Source: Diplocarpon mali
Taxonomy: Eukaryota; Ascomycota; Leotiomycetes; Helotiales; Drepanopezizaceae
Length of the DNA stretch: 41,748 nucleotides
NCBI GenBank assembly: GCA_024741835.1
Contig: JAENRP010000368.1
Coordinates: 1 to 41,748, forward strand
Reading direction: 5' to 3'
Below, piece after piece: positions 1 to 10,861 of this stretch. Under the pieces are notes generated by a model. It was not told the origin of the DNA. It searched no databases and worked only from the letters and a program-made list of their open reading frames with translations. The first letter of the stretch is position 1. Each line of letters begins with the position of its first letter. Made by a program: the position numbers and the translations under genes.

Positions 1-696
1 GATGGCTTCTTAGCTAAGAGGAAGTACTAATATATAAGGTATAATATGATTATAAAGAGCTAGTCCAATAGCCACTCCCTACTGCTAGACGTACTATATT
101 TGCAAGCCTCTTTTAACCTTATAAGGTAGAGTTGTACTATAGTACTGCGTAGGTCTGGGCACCCTAGTATAAGAAACTGATAATAGTGCCTAGTATATAG
201 CTATAATAGCTTTTAAAAAGCTTATTACTTAGCTACTTAGGTCTGCGATACGCTTCCTATTATCTTTAGAGGTAATTAGCTTATTACGCTAGTACTTAGT
301 CTCAGGGACTTAGGCCTTAATAGTTGGTTTCAGGCTCTAGGGGGGTTAGTTGAGGTCTTATAGGAAATAGCTTACTAATCTATAGTAATAATAGCTATAC
401 TTAGCTTTTTAACAATTAAAGCTATAACAGAAGCTCCTTTTATTACTTAATTCGCATAATCTGCTGACTAAGTAGGGTTACTGTTTAGGTAATTGCTTAT
501 TCGTCGATTAGGCGAAGGTTGCGCAGATTTTGGCAAGGGTCAGCCTTAGCGAGTTGCTGATTGGCTGAGCTTAACTTAGTTTTGCAGGGTTGGCCTTGGC
601 GAAGTGCTGAGTGCTAATTGGCTGCGCTGAAAACTCGATTTTGCAGGGAAGTGCCTTATCTCTTATCGGTAGACCTCTTAGTGAATTGCTACTATA
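1..696 (+). pseudogene. Unidentified RIP-degraded sequence with a possible fossil frame
   Basis: I do not recognise this stretch. Read in frame 1 on the plus strand, the first roughly 600 bases give a continuous, fairly hydrophobic translation interrupted almost only by TAA/TAG (one TGA near 184), the pattern expected if Gln or Trp codons were hit by RIP. No retrotransposon domain, zinc knuckle or catalytic motif is visible on either strand, and it does not continue the protease expected after the neighbouring gag of element H. It may be part of a non-LTR, DNA-transposon or captured host sequence cut by the window edge and by LTR1-A. The last 170 bases hold a short tandem repeat, listed separately. 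Coding status is an inference from the type of stop codons only. Confidence 0.25.
526..654. repeat. Degenerate tandem repeat, about 2.3 copies of 53-58 bp
   Basis: Three successive blocks begin with GATTTTGGCAAGGG, GTTTTGCAGGG and GATTTTGCAGGG (about 526, 579 and 637). The first two continue with related text containing GGCCTTGGCGA and GCTGATTGGCTG-like strings. The third is cut after 18 bases. The segment is richer in G and C than its surroundings and keeps several CpG and TpG sites, so it has escaped part of the RIP damage. Confidence 0.6.
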
Positions 697-1132
697 TGAA
701 ATATAAGTGCTAGCCGATATGGTAAAGAGAGTATAAGGTAGTATTAAGTAATAAGTAATAGTAGTAGTTGTTAAAGAACTTGGAGACTTAGGAGGCTTAG
801 GAGGCTTGATTCCTAACTATAGGAGTAAAGCAATCTATATATATAAAATATCTTGAGCTTTTAGAACCTTTTAGTATATTGGAGTTATACTAGATTATAA
901 ATCAATATAGGTATACGTAATGCAATACGTAATCCTTTGATTTGTAATATAGTTTTAGCTAAACTTAGTACTATTAGTCATAGCTAAATATAGAACTATG
1001 ACTCATAGCTAGGATATAGAGTTCATAGCTAAATTTAGTATAGCCATGATTTCTAATCCAACTTAGCTAGTATAGCTACTCTACCTTAGCTATTCCTACT
1101 TAGCTAGTATAGCTATGATTCTATATTCAACA
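697..1132 (+). repeat. LTR1-A, long terminal repeat or solo LTR of an unknown family
   Basis: This 436-bp sequence starts TGAAATAT and ends TTCAACA. It matches LTR1-B at 39330-40253 along its whole length, and the start of LTR1-C (inverted, 41636-41748) matches its right end. TG...CA ends and three dispersed copies support an LTR. It has an internal short repeat of the type CTTAGCTAGTATAGCTA occurring twice near the right end. The flanking bases (CTATA on the left, ACTTT on the right) do not form a target duplication. It abuts the H gag exactly where a protease should follow, so this is probably an LTR left at a rearranged junction. True strand is not known. Confidence 0.7.
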
Positions 1133-2885
1133 ACTTTAAGTCCATTTATATTAATAGTATAAGAGGTTAGGAATTGCTTCCCTTTTATTAAAGAGTTAAG
1201 ATCTAGCTTTAATAAGTTGCACTTTCACAAGCTTAAGTAAGAGTCTTTTCCTAAGCCTTTTTATTTTCTTAATCTTCTTCTATTTTAATCCTATTCTTAA
1301 TTAAGTCTAAAGTTGGATCAGATTCCTTTATATCTTCTAAGGCATTAATCTTACTTATAAAAGGACACTTAGTCTTATAGTGATTAGTTTTCCTATAGGT
1401 TTAGCAGGTAGCTTACTTAAGAGGTATAGTAGGAGAATTAGCCTTAGTTGGCATATCTTAGTAAAAAGGGGTAGTCGGCTTTAAGGCTAGTAACTTAGAA
1501 ACTCAGGTGGTACTTCTAGCGCTTAGACCGCGAGCGGTCTTATTAAAGAGCGAACCGAATATCTTCTAATATAATACTAAGGTTGCCTTACTTCTAATCG
1601 AAGGGTTAAGAAGTTAATTACTTTAGCATTTAGTATTAAGGGCATTCAATTGGTTAACTATAATAGTATAGTCCTTTCCTTAAGAGGCCTTAGCTAGGGC
1701 GTAGGCAGCTTTAAGCTAAGAGGTAATCTTATTCTATATAAAGAAGAACTACTTAGATTTTAAGACCTCTTTTTAAATTGCAGCTAATTGGAATCAGGCC
1801 TAAAACTAAGGGAAAGTTTCTTTAAAATAACTGGCTTCTCTTATATAAAGGTAATAGAAAGTAGATTAAAATAGGTCTACCTTTTAATTAATTAAAAAGT
1901 AACTGCTTAGCAATTCTACTATTTCTTAATAGTTTTAAAAGGGGTTAGTTTCTAAGAGGTATTAAGGTTCGAGGTACGTTCGGGCTTATCTTATAATAGA
2001 TCCTTAAATAAGGGCTTAGCGAGCTCGCTCATTCGGATATAAGTCGGCATTAACTTGCAATCGGTCTCGGACTAAAGCTAACTATTGCTTATATATTAAA
2101 GAGGTCCTATTATTAAAAGGGGTAATCTTTTCAATTAACTGAATTTTTATCTATTTCGCCTTTATATCGACTTTTAAAGGAGGCTAAGTCTTACTTTATT
2201 AAAGGTAGGTAGATTCTCGCTTAATAGTCTAATATATGCACTAAGTTGTCTCTTAGCTTTAATAAGCTAGGGTCTTTAGGCTAAAGATAGCCTAAGCAAT
2301 CCTACTAATCTTACTTTATAATTATTAATTAAATTAATCTTAGTATTATAAGGATTCCTTTAAACTTAAGACTATTCCTTATAAGACGTTCGGGTTTGAA
2401 AAGTCTTATTTATCTTAATTAGCTTAGCTATAGCGTTATAGTCTCTTACCCTTAGCAGTAGAGGAAGGTCTGGCCCTAGGGGCTAAGATAAGGGTACTCC
2501 TTATAGAAGCTGCTTTACCGAACGAACCGGGTATATTTTAGGTTTGCTAACTTCCGGCTAATAGGGAATTCATTTTACCAATTTTGGTTTTGGTAGTAAC
2601 TTGATTAAAAAGGGGTTCTATAGAAAAAGGGTTCTAGTAGTATAGTAATCTCTTAACTTCTACTTATAGTACTTTTACAAAAGGAGTAGTTAAGAAAATC
2701 CGGCTAATGAAAGCGTTCTTCAATTATACTAGTTAATAAGCTATACTTAAGCTCCTAGTTTATCTAAGAGATCTTTAAGATCCTGACTCTATCGAAAGTC
2801 GAAACAATTGCAAATCGATTTTCAAAAGGGATAAGATATTATTAAAAGCTGTCCTTAGTAGAAAAGAACTTCTTCATTTAATATA
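1133..2885 (-). pseudogene. Gag remnant of a Ty3/gypsy element (element H)
   Basis: On the minus strand one frame, broken by TAA/TAG only, reads as a retrotransposon capsid protein. Near 1700-2030 it has a helical capsid-type stretch (for example R-T-Y-L-E-P and E-T-N-P-F). A Ser/Thr/Pro-rich linker follows. A CCHC zinc knuckle lies at 1365-1406: C-x2-[C changed to Y]-x4-H-x4-C, followed by C-P-F. After the knuckle comes an acidic, Glu/Lys-rich tail and then P-L-I-L-L-I-Q-M-D, the kind of text that leads into a gypsy aspartyl protease, but the frame is cut by LTR1-A at 1132. Orientation and position fit the LTR at about 2890-3188 as its 5' LTR. Protease, RT and integrase of this copy are missing from the window. 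Short GC-rich palindromes occur at 1525-1540 and 2018-2029, inside the coding frame. Confidence 0.7.
1525..1540. repeat. 16-bp hairpin in H gag
   Basis: AGACCGCGAGCGGTCT folds as two 7-bp arms around GA. It lies in frame in the linker just upstream of the zinc knuckle and, unlike its surroundings, keeps all of its CpG sites. A similar 12-bp perfect palindrome, AGCGAGCTCGCT, lies at 2018-2029 in the same gag. Confidence 0.6.
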
Positions 2886-2889
2886 ATAA

Positions 2890-3188
2890 TATAGAACCGC
2901 CGAAGTGCAAGATTAAGTATAATAGTAAGAAGTGGTGCAAAAGGCGTATTCTATAGGTCTAATATAAAGGAAATAAAGAAGTTAAAGAGCACTCCTTAAA
3001 GGAGAGCCCTTCTTCCTTATATATATAAGTAGCTTAAGGCTCTTTATCCATTTATATAATATTATATAAGAATATCCTTTTGCACCTTTAAGATCGATTT
3101 GAGATAACCCTATATCGAATCGAGATTGCGAAACCTTAAAACGCTATACTCCTAGGTAATTGTACTAAGTGGAGGTACAGCCGTTACA
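2890..3188 (-). repeat. Probable 5' LTR of gypsy element H
   Basis: Read on the minus strand, the block begins TGTAACGGCTGTACC at 3188, a start typical of fungal Ty3/gypsy LTRs. It has an AT-rich TATATATAAGG stretch about 180 bp in. The outer end is exact because the adjoining E0 sequence GAGAGATTTTTATT aligns with the uninterrupted copy at 27332. H therefore sits in E0 right before this GAGAG. The inner border near 2890 is a guess: no second copy is available and the primer-binding site is not clear. Confidence 0.55.
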
Positions 3189-3454
3189 GAGAGATTTTTA
3201 TTATCTCCTTAGTAGCTAGGAACGCATTATCTTTATCGAAGCTTTATTAAAGTTCAAGCTTATAGATCCTATGCGCTATTATAGCTTAAATACGCTTAGA
3301 CTTGCATTTATCTAAGGTGTCTTTCGGTTCTAGGTCTTTATTCCTCTTTAAAGGCGTAGGTTCAGCTATAGGTTCTATAGGCTTATTATCTAAGGAACCA
3401 CTTTCTAATAGTAGAGGCTTATTATTACTTATACCTATTTTGGGAATATCCTTT
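3189..3454 (-). pseudogene. Copia element E0, left piece (IN-RT linker region)
   Basis: This segment aligns with 27332-27594 of the full-length copy E1 (for example the shared strings GTAGGTTCAGCTATAG and GGCTTATTATTACTTATACC). It is the part of pol between integrase and reverse transcriptase, transcribed leftwards. On the left it is cut by the H LTR and on the right by C1. The last five bases, CCTTT (3450-3454), are the target duplication of C1 and recur at 11059-11063. The RT, RNase H and 3' LTR of E0 are not present in the window. Confidence 0.85.
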
Positions 3455-3653
3455 TATGGTGCAGTCGGCTAAAGGGCCTTTATTAGATCGCTTAGGAGGC
3501 TCGCAAAAGTAGGAGAAGATGATTGATTATATTATTATCTCGTATATATATAGTAAGGAGACTTCGAAAAGAAAAGGGAGAGTCTATAACTTAATAGAGT
3601 TATATAAAAGGTCTTTAGAATAAGTGGAGACTCTGCCTATTTTATATAATATA
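3455..3653 (-). repeat. 3' LTR of C1
   Basis: 199 bp, starting TATGGTGCAGTCGG and ending TATATAATATA. It aligns with the 5' LTR at 10862 and with the C2 LTR at 38165. It is much more RIP-damaged than the 5' LTR: where the 5' LTR ends CATTCTGCACGACA, this copy has TATTTTATATAATATA. Confidence 0.95.
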
Positions 3654-5125
3654 CCCTTTAGTTAAGCGATACTCTTAGAATCGCTTAGCTATATAAATAA
3701 AATAAAGGAAAGAATAGCAGTTATAAAGAAAAGAGGCTTTATCTTATATACTGCCCTTTTAAAGGTCGTTCCTTTTAAAATAAGAAGGGTCGCTATAGGC
3801 AATAAGCGCGCTTAGGAATCTTTGCGATTCTACGCTAATGCTCTATTAGGCTTTCTATAAAGTATTTCTATTGTAGAGGTTCTCCTTTCCTTCTTTTAAA
3901 AATAACCCTCCTTTATTATTTAAAAATATCGTCTTTATATTAATAATTTTTTAAATATAAAAGGAACTCCTGCTTATTATAGCCTTAGCTGCCTTTATAA
4001 AGTAAGACCCTTAGAGTCCTTATACCTTGCGTTATACTAACTTTACGCTAGGTCGCTAGCGCTCCCTTAAAAGTAGGAACCTTATCCTAGTCCTCTTAGC
4101 GCTTGCTAGGTAACGAGCTGCTGCTGCTATTCCTACTGCTGCTACTACTCCCGCTGCTGCTGCTGCTATCTAAGAGCCCTGCCCCTGCTGCACGCTATAT
4201 GCCTAAGCTTATAATAGAGCGCGATAATGTATATATGCGTTATATTATATATAAGAGTACTAGCAATCTCAATTATTAGTGCTTTAATAGTACCTTTAAT
4301 ATATATTACATTTATTATATAGTATTAAGCAATAGCTGCTAGTAGGCTAATAGACCTCTCCTCGCCTCTTAAGAGGCTATTATATCGGCCTATACCTATA
4401 GCACCTTTAAAAAGGAGGTGGCTCTACTATTTAATATAATAAAGGATGCGCTTTAAAGCTTCTATAGTATATCTTATTAAGTCTTATTAAGTTTTAAGCT
4501 GATTTTGAAAGATAAGAGCGATCGAACCCTAGTATTAGAAGGGCCTGCTACTCCTGCGAGTAGTAGTACTACTGCCTCCCTTGCTTTTAGTATACTATTC
4601 CTATTCGCTCCTAGCCCCTTTGGCTTAGACCTATTCGCCTTTGCTATCGCTGCCGCTACTCCTATCCCATCTGCTGCTACTATCGCAGCTATTACTATAG
4701 TATCTCCCTTTATCTCTCCTATTCCTGCCTCTACTATCGCTGCTTCTACTATTGCTACTGCCCCTGCTATCCTCGCCCTTATTGCCCTTGCCGCACCCCT
4801 TGCCTTCGCCCTTGCTATTGCTAATATATTCGCTAGTAGGCCTTTAGCCGAGGGAGTGCCTTTAGGCCTTTCTTAAAAGGAGATTTATGCAGAGCTTATA
4901 GCTATAGCTTTGCAGCTCTTAGCCTTAGTTAAGAGGATCTAAGAAAGGGTCGCGCCTTATAATAGTAGCTTAGGAATATTACCTATCTTATATTTTTAAA
5001 AAAGGAGAAGCTTTTATAGTACGCTTTATAAGAGAAAATAAATAAATATAATTATAAAAGAATAAGAGCTTATAAGTATAAGTCTTTTAATAATAAGTAA
5101 CTACTTACTAGCAAGTGCGAGTTGC
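3654..5125 (-). other. Long 3' untranslated segment of C1 with Ala-codon-rich DNA
   Basis: This lies between the end of RNase H and the 3' LTR. Its first 670 bases are shared with C2 (38363-39329), so it belongs to the element. It contains a GCT/CTG triplet block (4117-4195). At 4505-4876 GCN and ATN triplets keep frames open for about 120 codons on both strands, giving Ala/Ile/Pro-rich or Ala/Arg/Gly-rich text. I regard the open frame on the plus strand as a by-product of low complexity, not a gene. Whether the sense strand once carried an extra C-terminal or accessory protein cannot be decided from one copy. Confidence 0.6.
4117..4195. repeat. GCT/CTG triplet-rich tract in C1
   Basis: Runs of GCTGCTGCTG and CCGCTGCTGCTG separated by short interruptions. 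The homologous C2 tract at 39129-39180 is built of TGCTGCCGCCGTTGCC and CTGCCGCTGCCGC, so the triplet character is conserved while the exact repeat differs. Confidence 0.7.
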
Positions 5126-8100
5126 TAAACGATTATTTAAAAGCTCTAAAGGTTTAATAAATAAATAAAGCTTTTAAACTTCTAGCGGTCTAGGTTTTTA
5201 ATAAGCCTATCTATATGCATCTCCTTAGTAGGGAGGTAGATTATTTAAAAGCTTCCTCTCTAATACTCCTAGCAGATCTATATATTACTAATTTTAATAT
5301 ATTAAAGGCTTATCTTAATCTTCTTATTCTTTATAATAATTAGCTAAATTGTCTATTAGTTATTATAATATATATTCCATTTGAAAAGGGAGTCTATGCG
5401 AATCTCCTTAAAGAGGCGTTTTATAGCTATTATCTCCTTTATAATAGAAACTATACTATAAAGTTCTACTTTAATAAAAGAGAGCGTAATAGTCGCTTAG
5501 CGATTTGCTTTTTAAATAATCGGTCCTTTAAATAAAAAGAAGACGTATCTTTAAGAGGATCTGCAAGTCTTTTGATTATCTTTAAAAGAAGCATTTAAAA
5601 ATGCAACCAATTAGTATTCCCTAGCCTTAAAGCTATAGGCAATTCTTAAAAAGCGCATACTATATAGGTATTAAAGCGTTTAATCTGCAGTTAAGAGGTA
5701 CTTAAAGCTTGGATTAATTAAGAAGAAAGATAATTAAGAGGCTATAAACGCAATATCTAAGCATATTATAATTGCTATATAAAGAATAGAGCCTATTTTC
5801 TCTTAGTACTCCTTTACCTTTTTTAAAGAAGCTTGCCTTAAGTTCTTAATAAACTCCTTCTTTAGCAGTAGAGTACTTAGCACTCTTCTTATATTAGCTT
5901 TAAACTTTTAAGCGATCTTCTTAATATAGGTATTATAAACTAAGGAGATCCTCTTTGCCTTCCTATCCTAAATAATCCTTATATTAAAGAACTAGGAGAT
6001 ATCTCTTATAATAGTAAGCTTATATACCCTTTTTAGGTCTTTAATCAAATGAGTCGCTTGATCTAAGTTAAAGGCCTTATATAATACTTAAATATTATTA
6101 ATATAAAATGCTATAAAGACTATATAATCCTTTATTATAAAAATACAAGGCTCTTTGCCTAGTAGCTTAAGTTAAAGGCCCTTAAGCATTCTTACGAAGT
6201 TCCTATACTATAGTGCTAAAGAGTCTTTCAGCCTATAGAGCGCGCGGTCCAGTTCTACTACTATACTAAGGCGCTTAAAGCCATTTAGTAGGAAGTATAT
6301 GATTAAAGCACTCCTTAGGTCTTTAGGAGTATTAATAAATGTATTAATAATATCGAATTGCTTTACTTTTATATTAAAGTATATAGTAAGCGCTATTAGT
6401 ACCTTAAAAGACCTTGCTATAAGCGTGGCTATATAGGTTAAGAAAATTAAAGCTTTATCTTAAAGATCCCTTTATATAATTAGCTATAATTGGCACTTTA
6501 AAAGCTTACTAGAGCTATTGACCTTATAGGTAAAAACCTATTTTAATAGTATTAGCAAAGGCTTTAAGTAGTCTCTTTATATAATTCTCTAATAACTCTA
6601 AGATTCTAGATTCCTAATCTCTTAGCGCCCTCCTTCTTTAAATCATTTGCTAAAAGGGTGCTTCTTTAAGTCTAGCCATCCTTTTAAAGGCTTTAGTAAA
6701 GAGCCTTAGTACTATAGGCAGTTAAAAGACTATGCTTTATCCTTTGCCTAACTATTAACTGCAGCTTTAATAATTATATAAACTATTAAATAGTCCTTCC
6801 TATCCTCCCTTATCTATTCGTTTGCTTAAAAGGTCGATATAAACTCCTATATATATAAGGAGCAAGGTAAATCTATATTACTTTAAGAGAGTATATGCTT
6901 TAGAGTAGTAGTATATACTTTTAAAGTCTCCTATTACTTAACGCTTAAGCGTCTTATCCTCTTTTACCTAAGAAGAAGGAGTTCCTCTTTGCACTTTTCT
7001 CTATAGGTCTCTTCTTCTATTTTTATTATTATTAAAGGTTCCTTTAAGAGTTTAAGTAGCTCTATCTCTTAAGCCTATAGTCTTTAAGCTAGTATTATAA
7101 CTTAAGGTATTATATTATTAAAGCCTACTCCTCTTATTAAGTTGCTTCTTATAAGACTATTAAAGCTCTTTCTAAATCTTAATAGCAATGCCTCTAGCCT
7201 TCTATTAAAGTTTACTAAAGCTTACCTTTATAATTAAAGACTCTATTTTAAAGCCCTTAAGCCATCTTTATTCTTATATAAAATAGTAGCTAAAGATCTG
7301 CCGATCGCTTTATAGAACTTATCTTTAAAGACTCTCTTAAAGTCGTTTATAATTCCTTCTTTAGTAGGGCCTTTATAGGGAATCATTACCCTTAAGCTTT
7401 AGTCGCTATTTGCCTTTTTAAAAACTAGCAAAGTGGCTTCTAGTTCGCTTACTTTTACCTTTGAGTTTTTAAGTAGGTCTCTTAGAGAATTTAGATTTAA
7501 GTTAAGGCCTTTTATATTATTAGTTAAAGGCTATAGAGTAGCGTCGGTCTATAATATAGGCTCTTCTTATATAGCGGCTTCTTCTATAGCGATTGCATTT
7601 AGCCTTGCAATAAGCTCTGATTCCTTGAAAATGCCTTCGAACTTAGCGTCTTAAGCTCCTTCTCCCTTTTTAATCAATTGGAAAGTTATCTTAAGTTTCT
7701 AACGTAATATAGGATTTATACGCTTAGCTTCTGGACTATAAAAGAGAGACTTATCGAATTTAATATTATAAGTTATTATTACTTATTAAAGTATAAGAAC
7801 CTAGATCTTATAAATATTAAAGGTAATATATCTAATTAAGTAACCTAAGTACCCTTATAGTTCAATTTTAAAGGTTCGGCAGTCCCTTCCCGCCTCCCTC
7901 TCTCTAATTAAAGGGTATGCGCAAGCGCTATATATATAAATGCGACTTTAGTCAGGCTTTAAGCTTGCTATTATCTACTTAATAAGTAGCAGCTTATAAA
8001 ATCGAAAATACTACTTAAACTAACTATAGAAAGCCTTACTTAATAAGATCATCTTTTTCTTAGCAAGTAAGGAGATATTATAAAGGTATATAGTAGCCTT

Positions 8101-9420
8101 TATAATCTTTGGCCAAAGGCTTACTAAAAGCTTGGCGTAGATCCTTATTTTAATAGAGCATTTAATTAACTCCTTTCCTACTCGCTCTACGCCTCTATTA
8201 GGTTGGTATATATAGGTAAGAGTAAGCTCTAAATCAATTCCCTCCTCTTTTACCTATCTCTAGTACTTTATAAGAGAGTCTTCCTTTAAGGAGATTACTA
8301 AAGTATTATTATCTTATCTAATCTTATAAATAGAAAGCCTATATTAGCGTTTTACCTATACTTTAAAGGCCTAAAGGACCTTTATAACCATATCTTTATC
8401 CTTTGATCTTAATAGGAATATTTAAAGTATACTACTATACTTATCCTTAATTAAAAGAACCTATAAGTAATTATTATATAAGTTATTTAAAAAGTTAAAG
8501 AGATCCTAGGAGATCTTGAAAAAGGGCCTTAGAGATCGGTTCTTAAAGGTAGCATAAGAAATAACTTGCTTAGCAAACGCTATTGCGTATATAGGATACT
8601 CTAGCTTTTATATTCCCTTAATCTTTACTCCTTTAGCGCATTTGACTAGCGCTTAAAGAGCCTTTGCGCCTAAGTAGCTAGCGCAAAGGTGCTAAGTATA
8701 TGCGTTATTATCCTACACCCTAGTAGGTATATAGCTAGACTAGAACCTATTATAAAGCGTTGTCTTAGCTATAGGAAACGCTATTAAAGTAAAGAAGTCA
8801 TATTGAAATATATTTAAAAGATCTAAATAGTTAATAGGCTTATATTTAAAGAAAACGAGATTATAGTAATGCTTTAACTAAGCTCGCTTTATAGAATCTT
8901 TAATACTCTTAGAGCGCAAAGTAAGGTCTACCCTAGAGTACTAAAAACCCTTATCCGCAAGGAGCCTCTTTAAGATAATATTAATAGTAAACTCCTTTAT
9001 AATAGCAATATTGCAAAGCGTTATCCTTATAAGAGAGCTATTATACTATAAAAGAGAGTCTACTATATATCTATTACCTCTCCTAATAATTAGGAGTCTT
9101 AAGGTACCTGCTTTAATATATTACTATAAGTCGCCAAAAGGCTTAAAGGTACTTGCAATAAGTAAATCCTTTGAATTAATAATATAAGTAGCTATGCAAT
9201 TATTAAAGAGCGTACTTAAAGAGAGCGGGTGGCGTTTTAGTTTAAAAAGGTAGTAGACGTTAAACGATTCTTCAAAAGCGTCGAAGGCAAAGGGATCTAT
9301 TATTATAAAGACTAGTAAGTTCTCCCTTTTGCTTAAACCATCCTTCTTAAAGGCTAAAGCCTTTCCTTTGAATTTATTAATCGCTATTACCATAATGTCA
9401 TTCTCCTTAAGCTATACTTA
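5126..9420 (-). pseudogene. Pol of copia element C1 (protease, integrase, RT, RNase H)
   Basis: Domains are read on the minus strand. The protease lies at about 9124-9393; its text around F-N-N-C-I-A-T-Y-I-I-N-S-K-D-L corresponds to the D-x-G-A-T-x-H-I motif with the catalytic Asp now Asn. In the integrase, the region near 8000-8210 reads G-V-E-R-V-G-K-E-L followed by L-W-P-K-I-I-K-A, the usual end of the copia core. RT lies at about 5850-7000 and includes V-K-Q-F-D-I-I-N-T-F-I-N, a G-F-K-R-L box, L-Y-R-L-K-D-S and the YxDD site at 6094-6105, here Y-I-N-N. RNase H lies at about 5150-5700 with A-E-L-Y-S-I-V, the Y-Y-N-N-Q-Q-T-I site and L-P-T-K-E-M near the C-terminus. Stops are TAA/TAG throughout. 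This is a dead copy of a standard copia polyprotein. Confidence 0.85.
6094..6105 (-). other. RT active-site box of C1, both Asp changed to Asn
   Basis: The sense codons are TAT ATT AAT AAT (Y-I-N-N) where YxDD is required. GAT to AAT after a T is a TpG to TpA change, that is, RIP of the opposite strand. Confidence 0.75.
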
Positions 9421-10620
9421 GAGACCTTTAAACTGGTCTCTTACGTTTAACGCCTTTTGTATTTATAAGACCTCCTCTTGCGAAAGAAGAACCTTTATAT
9501 TTTCTTTACGCCTATCTATAGTATATAATAGTTTCCGATAGTCCTAGGGCTTTCAATAGTAATTTTTAAAGCCTTTATAAGGGCACTTAGGCCTAATCTC
9601 CCTTCTAGAGCTTATAGAGCGATTTCGAGAGCTACTTGCTAGAGCCTGCAAAGGGGTTTCGAAATCTAGGAAAGACTCTCGAGTAGTAAAAACTACTAGT
9701 CCTTTATTATCAATTGCTCTATTAGATTTAATGCTAGCTAAGGCGCGGCTTAGCTGCATTAGGTTGTACTTATATAGGGTTCCCATTTGCTTATTAGTAA
9801 TAATTTCCTCCTTTAAGCGAATCGCCTAACTTAGATTAATCTTTATTATAATTAAGTTTAAAAAGTCAATAACTCTTAATCTCCTTTTAATTTTAGGAAG
9901 ACTATATTATTCTACTAAGCGGTACGCCTTCTACTACTCCTAGATCTACTGCTAAGTATTAATTCTCCTAGTCTTGCCTTAATATAGTATATCGCAGTAC
10001 TAAAGCCTTATCTAAGACTAAATAGCCTAATCAGAAGGCGTAATATTACGCTTTAGAATAGATACTAGGCCTTAAAGTAAGAGTTGCTAATTTACTAAGT
10101 TAGTATATAGGTTATTAATAATAGTTCTACTTATAGGAGTATCTCTATTAGGTATTAAGGAGGAGAGCTTCTTAGCTTGGATTTATACTTAAGCTATTGC
10201 AAAAGCTAAAAGCGTTCTATCAATAGTCTTAGAGACCTATTTTAAAAGTAGTTTGTAGTATTTGCATTAGGTCTTCTAAGTTTCCTTGCGTATATAGTAC
10301 TCCTTTATTAGGATTTTATATTTATCTTTAATATCCTTATAAGAAGCCTATAGAGGAAGAGCCTTTAATAGATCTCTTAAGGGAAAGCGGGCGTAAATCT
10401 ATTTAAATAGAGTTACTATATACTCTTTATATAACCTCGCGTATACTATATAGAGGTTAGCCGTTTCCAGTTCCTTAAGCTCTTATATAGAGGGAGCTTA
10501 AGGCTCAGTCTTTATAATTGACTTGAATAAGAGTCTCAGATTAGTAAAAATGGTAATATTATAAAGCTTAATAAAGAATATATATTTACTAAACCACTTC
10601 ACTTAAAAGGCAAAGGTATT
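9421..10620 (-). pseudogene. Gag of copia element C1
   Basis: The minus-strand frame upstream of the protease gives a Ser/Arg-rich stretch ending R-P-K-C-P-Y-K-G-F-K-N-Y-Y. This reads as a zinc-knuckle-like motif (C-x4-C-x3-H with Cys and His changed to Phe and Tyr) near 9500-9590. An uninterrupted piece covers 9553-9786 and starts with a Met, but gag-like sequence continues to its right, so that Met is internal. The start codon is not visible. Sequence between about 10620 and the primer site at 10851 is leader. That leader retains more TpG and CpA than the coding part. Confidence 0.6.
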
Positions 10621-10850
10621 AAAGCGAGGCTTAAAGATACTTAAAGAGTCAGATATATCGAATGAAGTCTGGTAAAAAAGGTTAGGTATATAAATAGAGT
10701 TTGCAAATGAGGTTTGATTGGAAAATGGAGATTTGTTAATTAAAAATAAAGGTCCTTTGAGTTATTATAAGTACTCGAAAAGTCAGTCAAGAGCTCAAAG
10801 GGCCCTTTAGCCAATTGTATATAAAGAGAAAGCATATTAAAGTACTTATA

Positions 10851-10861
10851 GGGCTTATAAC
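10851..10861 (-). promoter_or_regulatory. Primer-binding site of C1
   Basis: On the sense (minus) strand GTTATAAGCCC directly follows the 5' LTR. With RIP reversed at one base this is GTTATGAGCCC, complementary to the anticodon arm of the initiator Met tRNA (GGGCTCATAAC). Copia of Drosophila is known to prime from this half-tRNA. The same string follows the 5' LTRs of E and the miniature element. Confidence 0.7.

Noticed and set aside
2465..2490. GGTCTGGCCCTAGGGGC in H as a further copy of the 23-bp module
   Set aside because: Outer arms ACTC/GAGT are missing and the match covers only the GC-rich centre.
4505..4876. 123-codon Ala/Ile/Pro-rich open frame on the plus strand
   Set aside because: Low-complexity GCN/ATN triplets keep both strands open, and it lies in the 3' tail of a minus-strand element with no start context or relatives.
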